A stretch of 17,687 bases of DNA. Origin: Bordetella parapertussis (GTDB taxonomy: Bacteria > Pseudomonadota > Gammaproteobacteria > Burkholderiales > Burkholderiaceae_B). Below the pieces are notes generated by a model, which saw nothing but the letters and a program-made list of their open reading frames with translations, made no database searches and had not been told where the DNA came from. Below, in pieces: positions 1 through 7,014 of the stretch. The stretch's first letter is position 1. Each line of letters starts with the position of its first letter. Location of the stretch: contig CAMCWG010000027.1 of assembly GCA_945882005.1 (NCBI GenBank), forward strand, positions 1 to 17,687. Direction: 5' to 3'. The position numbers were made by a program, and so were the translations under genes.

Positions 1-147
1 ACCTTTGCGGGTGCGGTGGTGCCTGAGGTGGAGGTTGAGTTTGACCTGAGCAGTACGTGGGTGGCTGAATCCAGGTGCTGCGCCTGCTGTCGGCTGCTGA
101 AATGTGCCGTTTCGAATATTGAGTCGCACTTGCTGCGAGGCCAGCAT
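1..147 (-). CDS. Partial gene start, resembles DUF1445 putative hydro-lyase / D-glutamate cyclase N-terminus
   Basis: A leftward reading frame starts at ATG 147-145 and stays open for 49 codons to the window edge. A good ribosome binding site, GGGAGA, sits at 158-153 with 6 bases of spacing, which favours a real start. The first residues (a VRLNIRNGTF stretch near residues 7-16, then PTAGAAPGF near 19-27) match my recollection of the N-terminus of DUF1445 proteins: Arg/Ile, Arg, Gly, then a P-T-A-G-x-A-P-G turn. Family members then continue with a VQANL-type segment. Here residues 28-49 are His/Arg rich and do not resemble it, and neither other frame restores it. The gene may be a frameshifted copy, a divergent member, or spoiled by sequence error at the contig end. 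It lies downstream of the LysR gene on the same strand. Existence of the start is fairly sure; the family call is tentative. Confidence 0.45.
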   Translation of the reverse strand, partial: MLASQQVRLNIRNGTFQQPTAGAAPGFSHPRTAQVKLNLHLRHHRTRKG

Positions 148-152
148 ACAAA

Positions 153-158
153 TCTCCC
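153..158 (-). promoter_or_regulatory. Ribosome binding site deciding the start at 147
   Basis: On the minus strand GGGAGA lies 6 bases before the ATG at 147. It is the main reason to prefer this leftward partial gene over the overlapping rightward cysteine-rich frame in the same stretch. Confidence 0.5.
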
Positions 159-222
159 AAGGGTTGCTTTTTTCTATTCAATGCTAGCTGGAGTGTACTG
201 TCCAATTATCATTTGGAATCAG

Positions 223-247
223 CATTGATAAATTTAATTTATCAATG
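223..247. promoter_or_regulatory. AT-rich perfect palindrome, possible LysR-type operator
   Basis: Two 11-base arms, CATTGATAAAT and ATTTATCAATG, are perfect inverted repeats around a 3-base centre TTA. The element spans the stop codon of the LysR gene and lies 76-100 bases upstream of the leftward start at 147, about where an activator site of that gene would sit. It contains the ATAA-N7-TTAT form of the T-N11-A pattern typical of LysR-family operators. It has no U-run after it on either strand and a weak A/T stem, so it is not a convincing terminator. Binding by the adjacent LysR protein is inference. Confidence 0.4.
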
Positions 248-1132
248 ATATTGCGTAGAGATCTCTTCCGCGAGTTTTGCAAGCGCGCGTGCAATGTGTT
301 CATCCGGCCCTCTAGCCCAGGAGGCAGTAAAGGCGAGCTCTGGTAGTTTTGGTGCCTGCACACTGAGAAGACAAAGTCGTCCTTCGCTAAGTTCTGTCTT
401 TAGAAAGGTCGGTGTAATGACAGCGACCCCAATTGCATCAAGCGTCATACGCACGACAACGGATAGAGATGCACTGCCGTAAATACGAGGTGCATGGATT
501 CCAGACGCAGTGATCAGGCTACGCACAAAGTGGTGCGGCGCGCTAGCAGCGGAGTATGTGATGATTGGGTACTCACATACTTGGGCGAGCGTTAGTCGTT
601 TTATGTTGAGACCCAGTTTTGGACTGGCAATCCAAGCAAGCGGATATTTGCAGATCGGAATATTTTCGAGTTGTGGCGATAAAAGTGGGCCCAATAAAAA
701 CGCCAGGTTGAGCCGATGTGAAAGAACTTGCTCTCGCAAGACAGGCGTTGTCTCGACCTCAAGCTCAACGCTGACAGCTGGATAGCGCGCATGGACAGCT
801 TCGAGGAACTGGGGCAGCCATGTTTGTACGATTGTTTCCGATACGCCGATTCTGACCTGACCCGTAATCGTACTTGGGCTATTTGCTGCGCCGAGCATAT
901 CTTGCTTCAGGTCCAACATCCGCTTTGCGTACTCCAGCAGCTCAATACCTTTGGTTGTCAGCTTGACGCCTCGAGCGTTGCGCTCTAAGAGTTTGACACC
1001 CAGAGATGACTCTAGTGAAGCAATTCGTTGAGAAACAGCTGGTTGCGTGGTATTTAGTTTGTGTGCTGCAGCACGAAAACTGGTCAACGTAGCGACCCAA
1101 ACGAATGTTTCCAGATTGCGGATCTCGATCAT
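242..1132 (-). CDS. LysR-family transcriptional regulator
   Basis: This is a 296-residue protein of normal length for the family. The N-terminal winged helix-turn-helix (about residues 4-63) shows the usual order: LETFVWVA, SFRAAAHKLN, the recognition-helix TTQPAVSQRIASLE, then LGVKLLERN and LTTKG. The remainder, from about residue 90, is the periplasmic-binding-like effector domain (VRIGVSETIVQTWLP and onwards). It probably senses a small carboxylate or related metabolite and controls neighbouring genes. It is divergent from a TctC binding protein whose preferred start is 87 bases away, the classical LysR arrangement. The leftward gene starting at 147 is a second possible target because a palindrome lies between them. 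No clear ribosome binding site precedes its ATG. The family is certain; effector and targets are unknown. Confidence 0.93.
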   Translation of the reverse strand: MIEIRNLETFVWVATLTSFRAAAHKLNTTQPAVSQRIASLESSLGVKLLERNARGVKLTTKGIELLEYAKRMLDLKQDMLGAANSPSTITGQVRIGVSETIVQTWLPQFLEAVHARYPAVSVELEVETTPVLREQVLSHRLNLAFLLGPLLSPQLENIPICKYPLAWIASPKLGLNIKRLTLAQVCEYPIITYSAASAPHHFVRSLITASGIHAPRIYGSASLSVVVRMTLDAIGVAVITPTFLKTELSEGRLCLLSVQAPKLPELAFTASWARGPDEHIARALAKLAEEISTQYH

Positions 1133-1163
1133 AAAAAGAAGGGGGCTGTTATGAAGGCTTGCG

Positions 1164-1181
1164 GGATACTTCGTTGTATTC
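1164..1181. promoter_or_regulatory. Imperfect inverted repeat between the LysR and TctC genes, possible operator
   Basis: GGATAC and GTATTC form imperfect arms (5 of 6 pairs) around six bases, giving ATAC-N6-GTAT. The spacing is one base short of the canonical T-N11-A pattern. It lies in the 87-base gap between the divergent starts at 1132 and 1220, where the LysR protein would be expected to bind. The evidence is position and symmetry only. Confidence 0.22.
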
Positions 1182-1219
1182 TGCGGTTACTGGAGAATAA
1201 TAAAAGGAGTAACTCGTCA

Positions 1220-2188
1220 ATGCGAGCCTTAAACATAGCACTATTGTTGAGTTCAATGATTGTTTCTGCTGTAGCGGAAGCAAGTCCAACGGATAAATAT
1301 CCTGAACGTCCCGTACGTATTGTCGTGCCTTTTGTCGCAGGCGGTGGTGGTGATTTCATTGCACGAGCCTGGGCGGACAAACTGTCCGATGTGATCAAGC
1401 AGCCCGTCATCATTGAAAACCGCGGAGGTGGCAACACAGTCGTTGGAACCGAACAAGTCGCTAAGGCTGCGCCGGATGGCTATACCTTGTTGCTGGTCAG
1501 TCCAACCATCTCGACAAATCCAACCTTGTTGCCGAATTTGCCGTACAAAACCCCAGACGCGTTTGCGCCAGTTGCACAGGTTATTACATATGCTATGGGC
1601 GTGGCGGTGCATGCGGGTTCTCCTATCCAGAATATTCCCGAACTCGTTGCTTATGCGAAAAAGAATCCAGGCAAGCTCACAACGGCAACCTCTGGCGAAG
1701 GCTCCGCAACCGATCTGGCAGCGCAATTGTTTATGGAGAGAACAGGTACAAAAATCACGAAGGTTCCATATAAAGGTGCAGGCCAGGGCGTACTAGATGT
1801 GGCGAGCGGTCACGTCGACATGCTCTTCACGGGGATGTCGCAACTGAAACCCCAGCTTGACGGAAAACGTATTCGTCTAATTGCTACGTCTGGATTGCAG
1901 CGGTTGAACTCTGCGCCTAATGTCGCGACGATTGCAGAGCAGGGGTATCCAGGCTTTGAGGCCGTCGTATGGTGGGGCGTTTTAGCTCCCGCTGGAACGC
2001 CACCAGAGGTTGTTGAAAAAATTAACGTAGCTCTTAAAACTAGTCTTTCGCAACCTGAGGTAGGTCGCCGTTTGGCCGTGATTGATGGAGTGGTACGGGT
2101 TTCATCGCCCAAAGAATTTGATACGTTCTTACGGTCTGAAATCGAAACATGGCGTCGGCTCTTGAAGCCATCTGCATCCAATAAGTAG
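1220..2188 (+). CDS. Tripartite tricarboxylate transporter (Bug/TctC) substrate-binding protein
   Basis: This is a periplasmic ligand-binding protein of the TctC/Bug family, 322 residues from the start chosen here. An N-terminal signal peptide is visible (positive MRALN, hydrophobic core, AEA end near residue 21). Family marks follow: YPERPVRIVVPF, the VAGGGGDFIAR loop, IIENRGGGNTVVG, APDGYTLLLV, TATSGEGSATDLAAQLF and VPYKGAGQGVLDVASG. I chose ATG 1220 because AGGAG at 1205-1209 is well placed and the signal peptide then begins at once. ATG 1151, preceded by AAGGGGG at 1139-1145, is the alternative and would add 23 residues before the signal. It is divergent from the LysR gene and 14 bases upstream of a 2-hydroxyacid dehydrogenase, so the two are probably cotranscribed. 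No TctA or TctB membrane genes are in the window. The ligand, probably a carboxylate, cannot be read from sequence. Confidence 0.9.
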   Translation: MRALNIALLLSSMIVSAVAEASPTDKYPERPVRIVVPFVAGGGGDFIARAWADKLSDVIKQPVIIENRGGGNTVVGTEQVAKAAPDGYTLLLVSPTISTNPTLLPNLPYKTPDAFAPVAQVITYAMGVAVHAGSPIQNIPELVAYAKKNPGKLTTATSGEGSATDLAAQLFMERTGTKITKVPYKGAGQGVLDVASGHVDMLFTGMSQLKPQLDGKRIRLIATSGLQRLNSAPNVATIAEQGYPGFEAVVWWGVLAPAGTPPEVVEKINVALKTSLSQPEVGRRLAVIDGVVRVSSPKEFDTFLRSEIETWRRLLKPSASNK

Positions 2189-2202
2189 TCGGGATAATTC
2201 AA

Positions 2203-3153
2203 ATGAAGCCCCATGCACTTGTGATGGTTTTTTTGACAGAGGCGCACCGCGAGTTAGCTGCGCAACACTTCGACTTGATTTATGCGCCTAACGAAGGAGC
2301 CAGTGCGGATCGCAGTAAAAGTGCTGCCCAGATCGCTGCTCATGGCGACACGATTCGTATTGTGTTGACCAATGGTGCCACAGGAATCACGCTCGATGAA
2401 ATCAATGCATTACCTAAGTTGGAGATTCTTTGCACCCTGGGGGTTGGCTATGAAACTGTTCCGGTTGAGTACCTGAAGCAACGCGGTATCCGCGTATGCA
2501 ATGCTGCTGGCACTAATGAAGATTGTGTTGCTGACCATGCGATGGGGCTATTACTCGCTGCCATTCGTGGAATTCCGTCGCTAAACAGCGCCGTACGAAA
2601 GGGAATCTGGCGTGACGCGATCCCTAGGCCGCCCAACGTGTCAGGCAAACGGCTCGGCTTGTTGGGTATGGGTGGTATTGCAAAGAAAATTGCGCGACGT
2701 GCTCTCGGCTTTGACATGCAGATTGGCTACTACAGCCGCACGCGTCGTGATGAAACTGGATTTGAGTTTTTCCCCGACTTGCAATCGCTTGCGCTGTGGT
2801 GTGATTTCCTGGTTGTAGCAGCCCCCGGTGGAAAGGAGACGTTTCATATTATTAATGCGGAGATACTCACAGCGCTTGGAGCTAATGGTGTCTTGGTCAA
2901 TATTGCCCGGGGTAGTTTAGTCAATACCGAAGCGCTGGCAAGTGCTTTACGAAATAAAGTCATTGCTGCGGCAGCCATCGACGTATACGAAAGTGAGCCG
3001 AAGCCACCGCTTGCTCTGCTAGAGTTCGAAAACGCAATCATCACGCCCCACGTTGCGGGCTTGTCTCCGGAGGCGATGTTAGCCTCGGTTGAGTGCTTTA
3101 TCGATAACGTAAATTTACACTTGGCTGGGAAGCCGCTGCGCACCCCGCTTTGA
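2203..3153 (+). CDS. NAD(P)-dependent D-2-hydroxyacid dehydrogenase
   Basis: This cytoplasmic enzyme of 316 residues should reversibly reduce a 2-oxoacid to a D-2-hydroxyacid (glyoxylate/hydroxypyruvate or hydroxyphenylpyruvate reductase branch). The Rossmann domain is inserted in the middle, with a dinucleotide loop GMGGIA at residues 155-160. The three catalytic positions are present: R236 in NIARGSLV, E265 in YESEP and H283 in TPHVAG. The cofactor probably is NADPH: the third glycine of the loop is Ala160, and strand 2 ends YYSRT (Arg179) instead of the Asp that selects NAD. The gene follows the TctC gene by 14 bases, suggesting that the imported acid or its oxo product is the substrate. 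Its stop lies 6 bases from that of the convergent gene at 3160. The family is certain, the substrate unknown. Confidence 0.92.
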   Translation: MKPHALVMVFLTEAHRELAAQHFDLIYAPNEGASADRSKSAAQIAAHGDTIRIVLTNGATGITLDEINALPKLEILCTLGVGYETVPVEYLKQRGIRVCNAAGTNEDCVADHAMGLLLAAIRGIPSLNSAVRKGIWRDAIPRPPNVSGKRLGLLGMGGIAKKIARRALGFDMQIGYYSRTRRDETGFEFFPDLQSLALWCDFLVVAAPGGKETFHIINAEILTALGANGVLVNIARGSLVNTEALASALRNKVIAAAAIDVYESEPKPPLALLEFENAIITPHVAGLSPEAMLASVECFIDNVNLHLAGKPLRTPL

Positions 3154-3160
3154 GGGGCGC
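3138..3160 (+). terminator. Weak hairpin at the convergent gene ends
   Basis: GCG-CCCC and GGGG-CGC can pair into a 7-base-pair stem with a two-base bulge (CA) and a 7-base loop, across the stop codon of the dehydrogenase. The following sequence TATTGTTG has no strong U-run, so it may slow or partly stop transcription, or mean nothing. Confidence 0.25.
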
Positions 3161-4143
3161 TATTGTTGCGTAATATTGGCTGCCTTGATCACTTGAGTCC
3201 ATTTTTTGATCTCGGCATCCAAAAATACACTCAGTTCTTTTGAGGTGCCACCGCCGGGTAACAAGCCGTGTGCTTCGATTTTTTCACGCACATCCGGCAT
3301 CTTTAGAATTTTTACGACCTCGGTATTAAGCCGTTCCACAATTGCGGGGGGCGTTTTCGCTGGCGCAAATAATCCAAACCATCCCACTACTTCATACCCC
3401 GGCAGGCCGGCTTCAGACACGGTGGGAACTTCACTGAGTCCGGGCAAGCGGTTCGTGCTGGTGACCGCCAGCGCACGAATTTTGCCTGCTTTCGTTTGTG
3501 GTAACGCGGCTGGCACCGTAGAAAAATACAGCTGTACATTACCTGCAATAAGGTCCGTTACTGCAGGACCACCGCCTTTATAAGGGACATTAATAATGTC
3601 AAGGCCAGCGGTAAATTTGAATAGCTCCGCCGCAAGGTGCGAGGTTGTGCCGACACCGGATGTTGCATAGTTAAGAGCACCCGGCTTGTCTTTGGCGAGT
3701 TTAATGAGGTCAGAAAGAGATTTGACCGGAAGCTGGGGATTGATCACAAGTAAAAGAGGAGCAGATGCGACAAGAGTGATTGGCACAAAATCTTTTTTTG
3801 TATCAAAAGGAAGTTTTTTGTATAGCCCCGGGTTGACAGGGAAAGAGGTAATCGGCATGACTAGGGTGTAGCCATCTGGTTCTGATTTGGCCGCAAAGTC
3901 CACACCAACATTGCCGCCGCCTCCCGGCTTGTTTTCAACAATGACGGGGGTAGAGAGGGCCTCTCCGAGCTTTTGCCCAACCAGTCTGGCTATAAAGTCT
4001 GTGCCACCGCCTGCAGCGACTGGAACGACAAGTTTGATTGGTTTTTGGGGGTAGCCGCTCTGTGCCTGTGCAGAGAGTCCCGATGCCAATAGTGCGCTGC
4101 CAACAAGGATTAAGTAGAAATGGAGTCGCTTTAGGTGTCGCAT
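3160..4143 (-). CDS. Tripartite tricarboxylate transporter (Bug/TctC) substrate-binding protein
   Basis: This second TctC/Bug periplasmic binding protein has 327 residues, the normal family length. The signal peptide is clear: MRHLKRLHF, hydrophobic core, then a SAQAQ end near residue 28. Family marks in order: YPQKPIKLVVPV, AAGGGTDFIAR, VIVENKPGGGGNVG, PDGYTLVMP, NYATSGVGTTSHLAAELF and VPYKGGGPAVTDLIAG. It differs from the paralogue at 1220 through most of its length, so this is not a recent duplication. It stands alone on the minus strand, convergent with the dehydrogenase (6 bases apart) and divergent from the TauD-type dioxygenase at 4298, across a 154-base shared upstream region. Coregulation with that enzyme is inference. 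Like the others it has no TctAB partner here and would have to use membrane subunits encoded elsewhere, or act as a sensor for another protein. Confidence 0.92.
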   Translation of the reverse strand: MRHLKRLHFYLILVGSALLASGLSAQAQSGYPQKPIKLVVPVAAGGGTDFIARLVGQKLGEALSTPVIVENKPGGGGNVGVDFAAKSEPDGYTLVMPITSFPVNPGLYKKLPFDTKKDFVPITLVASAPLLLVINPQLPVKSLSDLIKLAKDKPGALNYATSGVGTTSHLAAELFKFTAGLDIINVPYKGGGPAVTDLIAGNVQLYFSTVPAALPQTKAGKIRALAVTSTNRLPGLSEVPTVSEAGLPGYEVVGWFGLFAPAKTPPAIVERLNTEVVKILKMPDVREKIEAHGLLPGGGTSKELSVFLDAEIKKWTQVIKAANITQQ

Positions 4144-4297
4144 AGGTTAGTCTCTGATTTGATTTTTATCAGTGCATCATAAGACAGTAGCCATCAATAC
4201 GCCACAAGTTCGGATGCCTCTGCAAGCGCTGACTAGTTTTTAGCTTATGATTATTAAGTTATTTGTTTAAAAATACTTAGAATAGTTGGGGCATAGC

Positions 4298-5125
4298 ATG
4301 CAAATTAAACGACTATCCGGATCGGTTGGTGCCGAGATTCTTGGAGTGGATTTAGTCGGCAATATTTCTGACGCTTTAATCGCCGACATCCGCAAGATTT
4401 GGTTGGAAAATGGGGTCGTATTCTTTCGTGATCAGAACATGACGATGAATCAATTCCAAAGCTTTGCAATGCGCTTTGGTGAAATCGTTGAGTACCCCTT
4501 TGTTAAAGGCCTACCTGATCATCCATTTATTATTCCCGTCTTAAAGCTGCCGCACGAAAAACATAATTTTGGTGGGATCTGGCACACGGACACAACTTAC
4601 CTGCAGACGCCTCCGATGGCGACAATGTTAATCGCCGAGGAGTTGCCACCGGTTGGTGGTGATACCTTGTTCTCGAGCAACTATGCTGCTTACGAGGCGC
4701 TGTCACCTGATCTACAGCGCGTGCTTCAAGGTCTGCGGGGCGTTAACTCCTCGGCCAAGGCAACGGTCACTAAAACACGCGAGGATCGCGTTGGCGACTC
4801 AGCAAAAGAAGAGAACGTACGCAAGGAGTTGGTGTCAGAGCATCCCGTTGTACGCACACACCCAGAGACGGGTCGTAAAGCGCTATACGTCAATCCGGGT
4901 CACACGATGCGTTTTGCAGGTTGGACTGAAGAGGAAAGTGCGCCCTTACTGGAATATTTATTTCAACATCAAGTCAAGCCGGAGTTTACTTGTCGTTTTT
5001 CTTGGACACCAAAGTCAATCGCCTTGTGGGATAACCGCTGTGTGATGCACAATCCAGTGAACGACTACCACGGACATAAGCGCCTGCTCTATCGCATTAC
5101 GCTTAAAGGTGACACCCCAGTGTAA
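4298..5125 (+). CDS. TauD/TfdA-family Fe(II)/2-oxoglutarate-dependent dioxygenase
   Basis: This enzyme of 275 residues oxidises a small substrate using O2 and 2-oxoglutarate, releasing succinate and CO2. The iron-binding facial triad is complete: H96 and D98 in WHTDTTY and H251 in VMHNPV. The 2-oxoglutarate-binding arginines R262 and R266 (KRLLYRITLKG) follow H251 at +11 and +15, the spacing of TauD itself. The N-terminal GAEILGVDL and the IALWDNR segment are also typical. I start at ATG 4298, with GGGG at 4288-4291 as ribosome binding site; the frame extends four codons to a TTG at 4286, which is less likely. The gene is alone on its strand, followed by a good terminator, and divergent from a TctC gene. 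Family substrates include taurine, sulfate esters, 2,4-D-like ethers and carnitine precursors. Which applies here cannot be decided. Confidence 0.92.
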   Translation: MQIKRLSGSVGAEILGVDLVGNISDALIADIRKIWLENGVVFFRDQNMTMNQFQSFAMRFGEIVEYPFVKGLPDHPFIIPVLKLPHEKHNFGGIWHTDTTYLQTPPMATMLIAEELPPVGGDTLFSSNYAAYEALSPDLQRVLQGLRGVNSSAKATVTKTREDRVGDSAKEENVRKELVSEHPVVRTHPETGRKALYVNPGHTMRFAGWTEEESAPLLEYLFQHQVKPEFTCRFSWTPKSIALWDNRCVMHNPVNDYHGHKRLLYRITLKGDTPV

Positions 5126-5150
5126 ACAGGTGGTGTCGGTATCGATAACG

Positions 5151-5184
5151 TGCCGGACTAGCCTAGGGCTAATCCGGCATTTTT
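5151..5184 (+). terminator. Rho-independent terminator after the dioxygenase gene
   Basis: GCCGGACTAGCC (5152-5163) and GGCTAATCCGGC (5167-5178) form a 12-base-pair stem with one mismatch, extended by an outer T-A pair, around a 3-base loop. TTTTT follows, then ATTTT. On the minus strand the mismatch would be a G-U pair, but no U-run follows there, so it acts rightward. Its tail overlaps the stop codon of the convergent binding-protein gene at 5183. Confidence 0.85.
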
Positions 5185-6196
5185 ATTTTGCTGTCAGTGA
5201 TTGTTTGAGACGTACACCGATTTGCTTATTTACAAATTGCGTTGTCGCCACTTTAGACAAATCGACATCTTTAGCCTGGTAGAGTCCGGCTTTAACCATT
5301 TGGTTATAAAAGTCCTGAACACGTGCGACGTTCATCGCACCAATCCCTTGAGTTTGTGCTTCGCCCGAATCTACGATGCCTTGTTGTTTCATGAGCGCAA
5401 CCGAGGCCTCGATTTCTGCCAAGGATATCTCTGGGTTATCTTTCATCATCAGAGCATTCGCAGCAGAACGATCACCATACATAAAATTGACCCAGCCGAT
5501 GATTGATGCATCGACGAAACGCTGCACGAGATCGGGGTTGCTTTTTACTAGATCAGTGCGCGTTTCAATCAAAGTGCTGTATGTCGAGAATCCATGGTCC
5601 GCTAGCAAATGAACGACCGGTTTGAATTTCCCCTGTTGCTCGATATAGATGGGTTCAGCGACCGAGTAACCTTGTTGAATCGCTCTCGGTTGCGCGAGGA
5701 AAGGCCCGAGGTTGTAGTTGTATGGTTTAAGTGTTTCATCCTTGAAGCCATGAACAACCTTGAGCCATTGCCACCAAGTGAATTGACCATCTTTGGCAAT
5801 CAGTGCTGTTGGAGCATTCTTAAGCGACGCGAAGTTTTCATAGCCTTGGCCAGGGTGTGCCATCAAGGCTTGCGGATCCTTTTGAAACATGGCCGCTACC
5901 ACTACGACCGGTATGCCGTTTTTCACATTGTCAAAACTATGCAAAAGGTTACCAGTCATCAGAAAGTCAATGCGACGTGCGGGTAGTAACGGCCGATTAT
6001 TCACCTGCGGACCACCCTGGCGAATCGTTACGTCGAGTCCATATTTTTTATAGGTACCATCAGCGACTGCCTGATAAAAACCGCCATGTGCAGCTTGTGC
6101 CTTCCAGTTTGTCGCAAAGGTAACGGCTTGTTGCCCATGCGCAGTGGATAACGCCAAGCAAAGCATACAAATTGATTGAATAAGTCGAAGGACCAT
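5183..6196 (-). CDS. ABC transporter substrate-binding protein, NMT1/THI5-like
   Basis: This periplasmic binding protein of 337 residues belongs to an ABC importer of the nitrate/sulfonate/taurine/HMP class. A signal peptide covers about the first 21 residues (MVLRLIQS, hydrophobic, ending STAHG before QQ). The mature protein opens with VTFATNWKAQAAHGGFYQA and a KYGLDVTIRQGGP segment, the hallmark of the NMT1/THI5-like domain. Later come the internal QGYSVAEPIYIEQQG and TRTDLVKSNPDLVQRF motifs of this class. The start is ATG 6196: AGGAG lies 7 bases upstream and overlaps the stop of the permease gene, so translation is probably coupled; the codon at 6199 is TTG. It is the last gene of the six-gene leftward unit. 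Relatives bind hydroxymethylpyrimidine precursors, riboflavin or aromatic acids. The ligand here is unknown. Confidence 0.9.
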   Translation of the reverse strand: MVLRLIQSICMLCLALSTAHGQQAVTFATNWKAQAAHGGFYQAVADGTYKKYGLDVTIRQGGPQVNNRPLLPARRIDFLMTGNLLHSFDNVKNGIPVVVVAAMFQKDPQALMAHPGQGYENFASLKNAPTALIAKDGQFTWWQWLKVVHGFKDETLKPYNYNLGPFLAQPRAIQQGYSVAEPIYIEQQGKFKPVVHLLADHGFSTYSTLIETRTDLVKSNPDLVQRFVDASIIGWVNFMYGDRSAANALMMKDNPEISLAEIEASVALMKQQGIVDSGEAQTQGIGAMNVARVQDFYNQMVKAGLYQAKDVDLSKVATTQFVNKQIGVRLKQSLTAK

Positions 6197-6205
6197 CAAA
6201 TACTC

Positions 6206-7000
6206 CTAGGAGTTCTGTTCGAACGCGTTGACCTGCTCAGAACTGTGCCAGTCGCTGAGCAAATAGTGTGAAAGTACATTAAACAATATGAATACCAATA
6301 CACCTGTTAATACCAACAACGCCAGTGCGGCAAACATTTTTGGAGTTTCGGTGCGAAAACTCGCCTCAAGGATTCGAGAGGCGAGGCCCGTGTCCCTGCC
6401 CGCCGATCCTGCAACCATCTCTGCGGTGACGGCACCGATCAGACTCAAGCCCCCTGATATTTTTAGGCCCGTCAAAAAATAGGGGAGTGCCGCTGGAGCC
6501 CTGAGTAAGGTCAACCGTTGCAAGGGGCTTGCTCGATATAGCTTAAAGAGCTCAACGAGATTACGATCTGTCGCGCGCAGCCCCGTTACCGTGTTGGATA
6601 GGATAGGAAAGAAAGCGACGATCCATGCGCAGAGTAAGAGTGCGACGGTGGTGCTGTCAATGTAGATCAGCATAAGTGGTGCGACAGCGACGATTGGTGT
6701 TACCTGAAGCACAACCGCGATGGGGAAAAAAGCACGCTCGAGTGCAGGCGACAGCGAAAATACCGAGGCAATTAACACGCCACCAAGACAGGCAAGTAGT
6801 AGGGCGCCTACGGTAATTTTGATAGTGAACCACCAGCTTGTCGCAAGCGAGGACCAGTTCTCAATAAGTGTGAGTCCAATGACGCTAGGGGTTGGAAGGG
6901 TGTAGGCAGGTATGTCGGCCCACCGAATCCCGAACTCCCATAGCAGAAGGCATGCGACTAAAGTGAGCGCAGGTAGAAGGCAATTGATCGTCGTCTTCAT
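6206..7000 (-). CDS. ABC transporter permease, nitrate/taurine (SsuC/TauC/ThiX) type
   Basis: This inner-membrane permease of 264 residues has about six hydrophobic segments, starting with one at residues 8-22 (LPALTLVACLLLWEF). The cytoplasmic EAA loop that contacts the ATPase is recognisable: ELFKLYRAS, then LTLLRAPAALPYFLTGLKI, followed by GAVTAEMVAG. A TLPTPSVI segment after the first helix is common in SsuC-like permeases. The gene lies 14 bases after the ATPase stop and 9 bases before the binding-protein start, so the three form one ABC importer. It should form a homodimeric channel for the ligand delivered by the binding protein at 5183. The ribosome binding site (AGAGA) is weak, suggesting dependence on upstream translation. 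Confidence 0.92.
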   Translation of the reverse strand: MKTTINCLLPALTLVACLLLWEFGIRWADIPAYTLPTPSVIGLTLIENWSSLATSWWFTIKITVGALLLACLGGVLIASVFSLSPALERAFFPIAVVLQVTPIVAVAPLMLIYIDSTTVALLLCAWIVAFFPILSNTVTGLRATDRNLVELFKLYRASPLQRLTLLRAPAALPYFLTGLKISGGLSLIGAVTAEMVAGSAGRDTGLASRILEASFRTETPKMFAALALLVLTGVLVFILFNVLSHYLLSDWHSSEQVNAFEQNS

Positions 7001-7014
7001 TCTCTACTATGGTC

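Noticed and set aside
16..228. Rightward cysteine-rich frame of 70 codons
   Set aside because: It has an odd composition, no recognised family and a GTG start without a ribosome site. It overlaps the better supported leftward start at 147.
223..247. AT palindrome as a terminator of the LysR gene
   Set aside because: The stem is almost all A/T and no U-run follows on either strand; an operator is more plausible.
1061..1219. Upstream in-frame extension of the first TctC gene to 1061
   Set aside because: It would overlap the divergent LysR coding sequence and bury the signal peptide; the starts at 1220 or 1151 have ribosome sites.
1253..1726. Long antisense frames over the TctC gene and similar antisense frames over other genes
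   Set aside because: They lie opposite genes with clear family motifs, have no family resemblance of their own, and follow from codon bias.
4144..4297. Promoter pairs in the gap between the second TctC gene and the dioxygenase gene
   Set aside because: Several -10-like hexamers (TATGAT, TAGAAT) occur, but none has a -35 of acceptable quality at 16-18 bases, so no promoter is called.
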